The notes under the pieces were generated by a model that was given only the letters and a program-made list of their open reading frames with translations, was not told the DNA's origin and made no database searches. Both the position numbers and the translations under genes were made by a program. This document shows, in pieces, positions 25,210 to 35,530 of a stretch of DNA of 64,000 nucleotides. The first letter of the stretch is position 1. Each line of letters opens with the position of its first letter. The stretch is taken from the NCBI GenBank assembly GCA_002110485.1, contig MOWL01000067.1, positions 310,001 to 374,000 on the forward strand, written 5' to 3'. Source of the DNA: Emergomyces orientalis. Lineage: Eukaryota; Ascomycota; Eurotiomycetes; Onygenales; Ajellomycetaceae.

Positions 25210-27350
25210 TCATCTAAACTCATCCATAAACTCCTTATGGAACTTGACAATCCTATCCGCCCACGCCGTCCCGGGCGCCAAGAATGTCGTGCGGAAATGT
25301 AGTGTGCCTTCTTTCTGGCCAAAGCCAGACCCAGGCACGACACAGACGCCCGTCGCGTCCAGGAGGCGGAGGGCGTAAAACTCGTCTGGTTGGCGATTGG
25401 CAGCTCTGGCGGCCTCAATTGCCTTCGGTGGAAGGTTTATGGTTGGGAAGAGATACATGGCGCCCTGAAAAGAAAAAGTAGAAATTGGGGTTAGCGAAAA
25501 TTAATAAAATAGATAGGTCGGCATAGGAGGTAAAATGTATACGTACCTCAGGTTCTTGACATTCAACCCCCTCCATCTGCTGGAACGCTTTATAAAGCGC
25601 CTGCGCACGCTCATACAAACCATCACGAATACTGTTGTACTCCTTCTTATATAGCTCGTAGCTAGGATCCCCTTCGACAGGCGGATTAACCATCATCTCG
25701 AGCAGACACTGCCCCGTAACTGGCGCGCAGAGCATGATACTAATAAATTTATAAATGTTTTCCAACACATCCGGGTGGAAACCGACAAGCTCGAAATAGC
25801 CACCTCTATGGCCACATTCGCCTACCATGCCCTTGGAAATGCTGTGCAGCGATGCAAGTTCGACATGGTCATATTCACCCGGCGCAGCTTGCTGCAGTTG
25901 TCGAAGCCGCTTTTTGAAAGATGTAAATTCCCCTTTGAAAACGTTGGTTTGGTATACTTCATCCGCGAGGATGACGAGATTGGATTCGACGGCGACGTCG
26001 ATAACACTCTTAATTGAATCAGGGCTTAGACTAGCACCTGTGGGGTTTCCGGGGTTGATGACCACGATTGCGCGAACGTCAATTCCATCCTCATGGGCCT
26101 TTGTAAGGGCTGCTCGGACACCTTCAACATTGGTACCCCACGAGTCGCTTTCGTCAAGGTAGTACGGTACACACTGGGCGTTTAATACTGATAAAGTAGC
26201 GGTGTAGAGGGGATATTGGGGAATGGGAACGAGAACACCCGTTTTGGGGCCCGCGCAAAGGACATTAAGCAAAGTGTTGACTCCAGAGGATGCACCCGCA
26301 GAGAGATAAATTCGCGCCGGGTCCGCGGCGAAACCATCACGGCGTTCGATGAATTTGGCAACACTCTCACGCACAGCAGGAGCGCCATGACTCTGGCTGT
26401 ATGCGCCCACGCTCTGGACATCTTTCAGAAGCCTCTTCGCCCTATCAATCACATCCTGTTTATAGCCAAAGGCGGTTTTCAACGCTTCCTCGTTGTCGAG
26501 CAAGGCCGGATATTCGAGAATGCTGAGGACCTGGCGGAAGAAAGTGATGGGTTTCTGGTCTAACTGTTGCGGGTTTCCGATATTGGCAAAGATGACCTTG
26601 TCGAATGGAAGGATATCCTCGATACCCTGGTTGAGTCCATTTGCCAATTTTACACGGTATTCCTCCGCTTTGACGGCCAGTTCCCCGCGGACGGCATATT
26701 TGGCGGCCAAAACGTTGGGGTTTATATTACCGGCATTGAGGCGACCTTTCAGGCCTGGCTTCGCTATCGAGCCCATATTGCGATGTGAAAGGGGGGAAGA
26801 AGAATATGATGACGGTATTGATGCGAGAGACGGAGGAGGCTGGTAGGAGGTGCGGGGAGAATCTAGGAAATTATATAAATATATAAAAATTAGATTGGTG
26901 AGTCAAGTTTCCGCCAAGTTTATCGGGATCGGAGCAAAAAAACGCAACTAGACAAGGAAGCAAGGCTAGGATCGGATCAACCCGTAGACAGTAGTTCAAC
27001 ATCCAACTCCGTTCGTTTCTTTATCTCTCGTCATTTCTTTCTTTCTCTTTTTTTCTCTTTTTCAAATAATTCCCACACTCATCGCGGGAGGTGGTGGGGG
27101 GAGGGGGATAAGTATGTAGGGGGTTGCGGGGCAAAAATAGTACCACCGGAACTGGCTTGGAACCAAAAAAAAGAAGAAAAAAAAAAAAGGTCAGATACAT
27201 ACCAACGGGTAAGCCGAGCAACCAGGATCTCGGCCGAGGGGAAATTGCAGTAGAGTATCGCGCGACACGGGGGCCACCGACGGGAGAATGACGAAGATAT
27301 AGAGAAGAAGAAGCCAACGAGGAGGTGTTGGATATGCGCCGGCAGGCCAT
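25210..27350 (-). CDS. Alanine aminotransferase with a probable alternative mitochondrial leader
   Basis: Converts alanine and 2-oxoglutarate to pyruvate and glutamate with pyridoxal phosphate. The body is 26776-25547 plus 25464-25210, starting MGSIAKPGL, 494 residues. It shows GAYSQSHG, VVINPGNPTG, ILADEVYQ, the cofactor lysine in SISKGM (Lys315 in this numbering), then GHRGGYFE and, at the end, LHFRTTFLAPG. A second model starts at ATG 27350 and reads MACRRISNTSSLASSS, an Arg/Ser-rich leader without acidic residues. It splices from 27203 (donor GTATGT) to 26763. The acceptor TAG overlaps codons 4-5 of the short form, and the phases match, giving 539 residues with a mitochondrial presequence. 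The two forms would share everything from AKPGLKG on. The enzyme is certain; the dual products are inferred. Confidence 0.9.
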
Positions 27351-28055
27351 GATGGCTGATGGGTTGGAGTTTCAGATGTAAATGTTGGCAGGAGTCAAAA
27401 GCGCGCCCAGAGTCGAGTCGAGTCGTGCCTGCCAGATTCGGGGAAATCTAATTATTTTTTTGGAGGGCGCCAAGACAATTTGGAGAATCGTTTTTGAGGC
27501 AGGAACCGGGGGTGGAGTCATGTGACACTGGCAGAATTTATCTTTCTTTATGCGTCAGGCGGTGAGGTTCTTTTCCATTATGTGAGAGGTACCTGGTCGG
27601 TCATCCAGCGGGATCGCCCGTAGACCCAAGGTCACTCACTCACTGCCACACCTCTCACCTTCACCTGGCAGCTTCAATTGCCCCCCCCCCCCCCTTTTAA
27701 GGTATTAGAAGCAATTCCGATATCATCTTCTAGAGGGAGAAAGAATAAGAACCTATGTTGTCTGTGACATGGGAATATGCGTAATTGGACGGCGGGGTTA
27801 AGGTTATGGATGATATACAATCACCTACTACTAGTATCATTCCTCCTGTGTTGGTTTCTCTTCTTCCATAGTGGCAGTGGAGGTACCGATTAGTGATAGA
27901 GAAGAAACAACAGCAGCAACGCAAGAGAAAAACATTATGTTTATATGAGCTAATTTGAAACTAAAATCATCTCATCCACCCACCCTACCCCTAACCCCCC
28001 CAAGTCTATCCATCTATCTACAACACATGGATCGCCGCCTTCAATATCCATCATA
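27351..28055. other. Promoter region of alanine aminotransferase
   Basis: Between the aminotransferase leader and the Rpn7 stop. It contains a 14-base C run at 27681-27694 and no supported gene. Confidence 0.5.
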
Positions 28056-29725
28056 TCAACCCCGTTCGCTCCCGCGCATTCTCACCGCCTGCCCGTATTT
28101 CTGCAACTTCGTAATCAGCGCATCGCCCTGCTTCACCACATCGGCATACTGCTTATTCTTGTCGTCCGGTCGATTAGTCTCAATGATGCCGTTGACCCGG
28201 TCGATCGTGCAGGCTATCCGATCGCCAGCGATGAATTTGGCAAGATCCCTTTGTAACGCTGGTTAGTCACACGAGCTCTGGTTTTCAATAGTGAGGGAGA
28301 GGGTGAGGTGTAGGGATGCGTATCACGTACCTGTCAAGGAAATCAACAGTGACGCCAAAATCGCTCGCCATGCTACTAAGGCCGACCACACGATAGCTCT
28401 GGAGTAGTTGCTGGTATCCGCGTAACCGCATCTCGCGCACAAACCACGCCCGGTGCTCATAGAGGTAGCGGTCCTGGCTTAAGAAATTGTCCTCCACGGC
28501 TGCCAGCGCTAGGAAGAACGAACGATAAATGCCATTGTACAGACTGCTGACAAGGTTAGAGAGCGGGGAGAAGTCCATCGGGGTTTCTTCCTCCGCTGCA
28601 AATCCACTTTCAGTGCCGAGGGTGGTTAGGTTTACAACCGTCGACGCGACGCCTGGAGTGGTGGTGGTGGTGGCGGCATCTTTCATCTCTTCATCTCCAG
28701 CCCCGGGCCCAGAGGATATGGCGCCACTTAAGGCGGATAGCCTGTCTTCTCCTTCTCCGAGAATGGCCTTGATTTCAGGAGCATCCACAACTTTTGCTTT
28801 AAAGTCCAGGCGTTTCAAAGCAAGGGAGCCCGCGAGGACGGAGTAGACAACGAGGGATGAGTAGCTGCATAATTCGTAGCTCGTGAAAGTAGACAGGCTG
28901 TCGAGGAGAAGGGGCGCGGCAAGGTTATATGAGCGGATGGTGAGGAGGTGGAGTCCTTTGTAGGCCTTGAGACGATTTCTTCGATCCCAGTCGCCGCCAC
29001 TCTCGACCAGTGCACTCGCTCTCTCAACGTGCTTTTTGACAAATAGCTTATCTCCGAAGAACAATCCAATCCGAATAATTGCCAGAACTAAGTCGATCTT
29101 CGTGCCTAAAATGCCAGTTTTCTCAAAGACCGCTTCGTAAGCCGCAACTGCCTTGTCCTATGGGGTGAAAATCGTGGTTAGAAAAGGGAATAAACCAAAC
29201 AATCCTTATAGATAACAAAAAGTGAAAATTTTGAAAATTATGAAAAATAAAATAAAATCTCACCTTATCTCCAACCCGAGCCCAGAACTCCGCTCGCTTT
29301 CCCCGAGCTGCCTGAACCTCCGTATCACCAGCAGCCTCAGCAGCGTCGTCTTCCTCCTTTTGCAAAGCATCCAGCTCTTTCTTGTTCTCCTCTACCAGCG
29401 AATCATACAGCTTCTCATCCCACGGCAGGTTGATCTTTTGTGACACTTTCCTGCCCGACAGGAGGCTCGACGTGACTAGGCTCTTACTGCTTGCGGTGGC
29501 TGTGTGTTGGGAGGTGGTGCCTTCGCCCGTAGTGTTCAAGATGCCGTCGACTGGATGGGCCAAATGTCGGTATAGAGGGGCCATGTGATGTTGCGAAATG
29601 GCCGACTGCAGCTTTTTCAGCGAGGCCTGTTGGGATGTTTGGGGGCATGCTGGATTGGAGAGGTTGAAGATGTCTTGGGCGAGGGAGAGGTTGGGGTATT
29701 TGGCGTATTGCGGATCGGAACCCAT
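28056..29725 (-). CDS. RPN7: 26S proteasome lid subunit Rpn7
   Basis: Three exons: 29725-29264, 29157-28331 and 28248-28056, giving 493 residues, slightly long for Rpn7. The start reads MGSDPQYAKYPNLSLAQDIF, which matches family form. The N-terminal half is helical with YDSLVEENKKELDALQKEE and KRAEFWARVGDKDKAVAAYE. The central helical repeats contain GLFFGDKLFVKKHVERA and LKAYKGLHLLTIRSYN. A PCI domain closes the protein, with YRVVGLSSMASDFGV and DRVNGIIETNRPD. The extra length is a Thr/Val/Glu-rich insert around residues 315-355, next to the PCI domain. Rpn7 helps lock the lid to the base of the 19S particle, so the gene should be essential. Confidence 0.93.
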
Positions 29726-30958
29726 GACTGCTGGCGGGAGAATAGTATAGCAGAGGGGGAATGGGTGAGGTGAGACGGACGTAAAGAGGGGAGCAGGGAC
29801 AAAGATCTGTATAGAGAGTGCTGTGTTGCGTATGTGGAGGTTATCGAGCTTGTATGTTGTTTTGTCGCAGATGGTGCTGGAAGAGCTGGAGCTTCAAGAT
29901 GTTCCTGCTCCGGGGCGGCAGGGCTGGAATAGGCCTAGCGTGGTTGGATATTTATCAACCTCTCAACATCATCCATTGATCGAGCTTTTTCTTTGGTTTT
30001 GAACTCCCAACGATCCATTCAAGATATAGCAAACTAACAGTTATTTATTGGAGAATCTAGTTTGCCCTGGCATTACACGTTCTCGTGGTTGTTATTGCTG
30101 CTCCCCTTGTTGGTTATTCAAAATCCTGATATTCTTGATCATAACTGACCTCCAATCGAAACTGCCTGATGCCTCATTGGAATTAAACACCACTCATTGG
30201 ATGAGGACAAAGAACTTGTGGACTTGACAAGGGGACTCTAATTGGTAAACTTTTCCTCTGCTGGCGATGTTTCGGCAGGGTGGACATCTTGTTCAAGGGT
30301 AGGTATTTTCATATTTTGCTTCTCAAAACTAAATCATCTTGAACACCACAATGTAGCAGCACGGAGAAGGAAAGAAACCTTAATGAAGCATGGTTTGTGA
30401 CTATCTAAATATGCACATATGGCATGGAGAAAAACTTGGAAATAAATTATATACCTTATTGCGCTGGCACCAAATAAAAGAAAAATTCCTGCTATTTTGA
30501 TTGTATTGCGGTATTGGATCATGCAAACTCCACTTAGACAGTTGGAGCCAGTGTATTCTTCGAAGGGAATTCAACTGACACCCTCAATCCTCCCGCTATC
30601 CAGCGGTGTTGTTTAAGTTGGGCCCCGTTAGTTTGACTTATTCCCCGTTACTGGGCGAGCGGCTTTCCCAGTACCCTGCTCTGCATGCTTCCCGCAAAGG
30701 GCGTTCATAAATTCCCATTCTTCCGCTAGATTCCCAGTTCCCCCACCCAAAATTAACGGCAGCATCACTTTATTGCTCGAAGTTTGCTGCGAAAAGGTTC
30801 CGTAATTGCAAAATCAACCAGAAGAAGAAACTCTAACCATATCACCATCACCAGCATCCTTTAGATCGATGCCCGCACCACGGTATATGAAAGACTAGCG
30901 GACTGCCCAACAAATCATTTAACAGCTGAAAATCTGTCCCCAGGCAATATTTTTTTTG
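29726..30958. other. Promoter region of RPN7 and gene-free stretch
   Basis: No supported gene. The first few hundred bases are the expected minus-strand promoter of RPN7. The rest shows no motif that I recognise. Confidence 0.45.
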
Positions 30959-32264
30959 TCAGCGCACCGCCAGCTGAAGTTGGGCACTGCGAGAAAAGTA
31001 AATCTGGACGTTGACCGTCCACCCCGAGCACGTCGAAAGTCCATGAACTATTTCAATCATGATGTCGCCAATGGCTAAGCCGAGGAGATTTTCGGCAGCG
31101 TGGCCCGCATGGTGACCTCGAGCATACTGAATGACATATCGTTTAGCAAGATTGGATATGTTGCTGAAAAGAAAAAAGGAACATGGGAACCGGCAAAGTG
31201 GTGGATTGATGTTCAGATTAGCACCATTTTCGAGAAGCAGACACACAACAGGCTCAAGAGCATAGTCCTGAATCTGCGGGAGCTGCTTGAAAAATGTATA
31301 TAGAGGTGTGCGGCGGCCGCCTTCGAGATCTTTCGTTTCGGCCTCTGTGGAGCAACAACTCCTTGGGGATCCAGACAACAGGCACCGGGCCGGCTGTGAT
31401 ATCGTACCCGTGAAAACGAACAAGATGAAGATAACGACAAAATGACATGTTTATCCAGGCGGTCGACGAGCTGAATGGCACATTCCTTCACCATGTCAGA
31501 CGCTGCAAAGGGATGCAGTTGCTAACAATGTTAAGAAGGCAGTAGTCAGTAACGTCATGGCTGAGGAACTTGTAACATATGTTTATAGATTGCAACGCAG
31601 CGCTGACGGCACAGCGGATGCATGGCCTGCCATAAAAAATAGAAGGAAGGCACTATTTTCTCATTCCTCTTAATTAAGTTTGCTATCCGCTTCAGGGCTA
31701 CCGCTGTTGTTGGACCCCGTCATCTCGATCATCATCAGACGGTGCTTCGTGTCGTCCTTCAGAAACCATGACTGCTTTGCGACCAACGGCATGATATGGT
31801 CGGAATTTCCCCTGGTTAGTGAGCCTTTTCAAGAACTTGAGTGCACTGTTTGATGTGGCTCAGAGGTATGCCTGTCAATCAAAAATTTCACGACCCAGCT
31901 CTACCAGGAAAATTCCGCAAAGTGCTTGATGTTTTGAGAGACGGAGCTATCATCCTCTCAAGAATATGCTGACACCCTCATTTATAGAAACTGCTCGTTC
32001 CCAGGGGGGATGAATAAGCCTTACCAAAAAAAAACCAAAAAGAATTTTGGACGTCATCATCACGGCTAAGAAACGACCTCCAAAGCGAACTTGGAAAGGT
32101 AATATTTTTTCTAGAGATGTCAACATGGCTATGTGTGACTGACTTTTGACTGGCGCGGATATCAGAATGCAACACCCCCGGCGGCGCATAATCACCGTCT
32201 TCGCAGTGATGCCAAATGGTGTCCTCCATGAGAATGAGGTTGATATTGCGACTGCTTCCTCCAA
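30959..32264 (-). pseudogene. Eroded ankyrin-repeat protein locus
   Basis: Minus-strand frames carry a recognisable ankyrin unit, with RRTPLYTFFKQLPQIQDY followed by PVVCLLLENGANLNI (about 31340-31220). A weaker ENLLGLAIGD segment follows near 31080. Upstream on the same strand, at 32229-31978, lies a frame MEDTIWHHCEDGDYAPPGVL, and a short frame reading KDDTKHRLMMIEMTG sits near 31740. I could not link these into a model without breaking frame, so I read it as a remnant of an ankyrin-repeat gene of the kind common in fungal accessory genomes. A multi-intron live gene cannot be excluded without RNA data. Confidence 0.4.
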
Positions 32265-35245
32265 GTACTAGGTAAATTTGCGAGCTAGGCTATTCATTTA
32301 CAGAACACATCGATAGTAAAGGGTTAAAAAATGAGAAAATATGCAGGATATAGATGTATGCACGCATGTCCGTTGCCAGCAATCAAGACGCTCCAACAAA
32401 TGGAAATTAGGGCATGAATTCACAGAGCAGACACCCGGCTATAACCCCTTTTTATGGCGGGGCGTGGGGTTGGCATGCATACTGCAGGCATACTGCAGAG
32501 GGGAAGACCTTGGAATAATCGACTACTTGGGACCATTACCACGCAAGTCATCGAATATCCACGTCAAAAATCAAATCAAAATCCAACTCACGATTCAATA
32601 ACAATAAGAAAAGCCAATCGCAAGAAATAGATAAATTGAAAGCAAAATGAAAAATGAAAAAGAAAAGAGAAAACTCCCTTTCAGGCAATTATTTCCCCAA
32701 TCCAAATTTATAAATACAACTACACGACAACAAGCATGACAACATTCCCCCCGCCTTTGTCTACTCTTTCTTGGCTGACATCGATTCCTAGTAGCCTGTC
32801 GAGAATGGCTGGCTGTTTCTTTCTCTCGAGGAGCTGAAAAATAGGAATCGATGATAGGATAAATCAACAATTAAGGGCCACCACCTGGCACCCGCTGGTC
32901 GAAAATGCGGGAACCAACGGCTGGATTTTCTTGGCTGAAAATTTGTAACTCCGGGTCAGAGATGTGGCTATTATTAAAATCTTTGATGAAAACCTTTTTT
33001 TTTTTTTGCTGCCCTGGTCATTCATCATTCATGGATGTCTGGGCTTGGGCTGGGCTCAGCGGACTGGCTGGACTGGACTGGGCTGGGCTTCGGCGGCGTG
33101 GGGGGTAGGGGGTATGGGGGACCTGATTTAACTAGCTGAAACCACCACTCCCCCCCTCTTCAAGGCTCACTACCCAGCCGGGCTGAGGCAGCTAAACCAG
33201 CTTAGTTAGTGGAAACCCGGGGAAAGAAGGGCGGGAGAAAGACAAAAAGTAAGAAAAAAGAAAAGCAAAAGAGAAAACTTGATGGACAATGTGACGTTCA
33301 AGAAAAATCTATAATTAAAATAGTTAGGGCATGGATATAGATGGGGGATGTGTGTGTATTAGTTAATTGTTTCGTTAGAGCAAAATGCAAGAGTGGGGTT
33401 TAAAAAGAATATGAGCTGTGAGTTAAGTTATTCCGTATTCCTGACTGATTCTTTTTCTTTCCTTTTTCTTCTCTTCGTTAAAAGTTAGGCATCACTAGAA
33501 GCTATTTCCGCAAAGATTCTGCCAGTCTTTGCAATTTGGGGAGTTTTGTCAAATCACCATGCAAACATTTCCATTGCTTGCTGTCTAACTGGCTAATTAT
33601 TATTAGTATAATAGTAATGTAATAATAATAATGATCCTATTGTTTGTCTCTGTTCCGAATACAGAGACAAGCAAGTTTCATAGCATAAGAATAAAAATCG
33701 GAACACGAAAACAAAACAAAAGAGCAAGTAATAAACTTGATGTAGCTGTGGCGAATATCGTGGGCCTAATAACAGGCTAAATTTTCAGAGGCTAATACAT
33801 AAGCAACAGACCAGGCTGCCTCACCAGCTAGTAACCACTGCATACAGATTACTCCATCAGTTCCATCTTATTAGTCTCCCGAGACTCGAGGCCAAACAGG
33901 GCTGTGGCGCGGGCAGGCCCTGGGCAGGACTGCAAGAACAAGCTGATTCAACGACGCAAGGGACGAATGAGCAGTGGGCCGCGGATTGCCGTGGGACTCC
34001 CATGTGACGATAATAGTTTTTATCTGGCTGAGACAAGGGGAGACATGGGGGATAAGAGAATGATAGAGAATAAATAAATAAATAATAATATTGAGACGGG
34101 ATTAAAGATAACAAATGCGGCATTTTTACATTGTCCGCCGTATGAGTCCAGGGCATGGCTGAGGGATAATATGATGCCAGCCAAGGGGTTAACGGTAAAC
34201 ACCGTGCTTAGAAGCGGCCTGAGCCGTTCGAATCAGCAAACCCAGTTTGTAGTTGGGACTGAATAATAGTAATAATGAAGAGGTGAAACTACACTGCACA
34301 GTTAGAATACACCAGCAAGGAAGGGAATTAGATCAAAGCACAGCCACTATCCAGTAAGGATTGCATCTTCATCCTGCGATCCTCATTGCAATTGTACTGG
34401 TGAGATAGTTAAGTTACTTTTCAGTCGGTTATAACCTCCAGTACGGAGTTACAACGACAAGAGATCCGTAGAGTCTGCATTCAGGTGCAGCCTTGACTCA
34501 GCACAGTCATTGTCGTCATAGGTAGCTATCTATGGATATAGAACTGATTATTCCAAGATAGGTACATGAACCTAAACTATTCATTCTAACCACCTTCTGT
34601 CATCTTCTGCCATCCATCCCATGTCGTTGTCGTTGTTGTATCCAATCATCCACCATCAAATACCCGCCGGGTGAACTCGGGACATCTCGGGCCCTTTTCC
34701 CTTTTCCATGGGGGGTGTAAATTTGAGTTGGGCCCAGGTTTCGGTTTCGGTTTTTTTTTTGGGTTTTGGGTTTTGGTTTTTTTCGGGGGGCAACTAACTA
34801 ATTGGCTGGGCCCAGAGAAGTGACGGAGCAAAGGGCTGACTGACTTTGCCATAGTTGCAAGTTCACAACCCCCGCCCCTTCAACCCCTTCACCCGGTATT
34901 TCCCGTGTTCGGTGGAGAACAAACAAGAAAAAAACAGAGAAACAAACTCAGGAATTTGGCTATGATGATATCTGCTATGCTGAATTTGCTATGAGCAAAC
35001 TCCGGCTGTGTATGGGTGTCGTACGCTGCTCCTCTTCTTCCTCTTCCTCTTCTTCTTCTGCTTCCGCTTCTCCTCTGCTCTCCGCCAATCGCTGCTCGCT
35101 GAGCTCGAATTACTACTGCGACTATTACTATTACAACAATAATATCTCCTCCACGCCGGACCCACGGGAACCATCTAATAATACTAATATTACTTCTGCT
35201 TGTTTTCGCCGATTTGCGTTTGCTTTCCCGTTCTTCGCCGCCCGC
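32265..35245. other. Gene-free stretch and upstream region of PEP carboxykinase
   Basis: Only short frames are found. Features are a CTGGGCTTGG-like minisatellite at 33040-33090, purine-rich runs near 33235-33280, T runs at 32995-33007, and repeated TCTTCC units at 35031-35060 close to the PEP carboxykinase leader. Confidence 0.45.
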
Positions 35246-35530
35246 ATGGCTTCCGGTTCCGCTTCAGGCTCAGGCTCTCCCCTGCGCCCCTTGTCCACGG
35301 TTACTCGTGCTGCTATTCATATACCCCCCAATCCCCCGTTTACTTCTGCTTCGAACTCTGCTTCTCATTCTAATCCTGATTCTCCTACTTCTACTACTGC
35401 TGCTGCTTCTACTTCTGTTCCTCCTCTCCACTCTGCCTTCTCCTACTCTTCAGACTTTGCCAGACAGCAGCAGGCTAAGCAACAGCATTCCAATTACCAC
35501 TCGACCTCCCTGTCCACCTCTCTCAGAAAC
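35246..35530 (+). other. In-frame upstream extension of PEP carboxykinase
   Basis: The frame of the PEP carboxykinase is open upstream of the usual start at least to 34991. An in-frame ATG at 35246 would add 95 residues, beginning MASGSASGSGSPLRPLSTV and rich in Ser, Thr, Ala and Arg with few acids. It may be just CT-rich leader, or an alternative N-terminus. Fungal PEP carboxykinase is normally cytosolic and starts at MVAASVNRT. Confidence 0.35.

Noticed and set aside
26850..27202. In-frame joining of the mitochondrial leader at the AG before 26845 or at the TAG near 26863
   Set aside because: Phases give a stop or an unrelated frame, whereas the acceptor at 26764 keeps the frame exactly.
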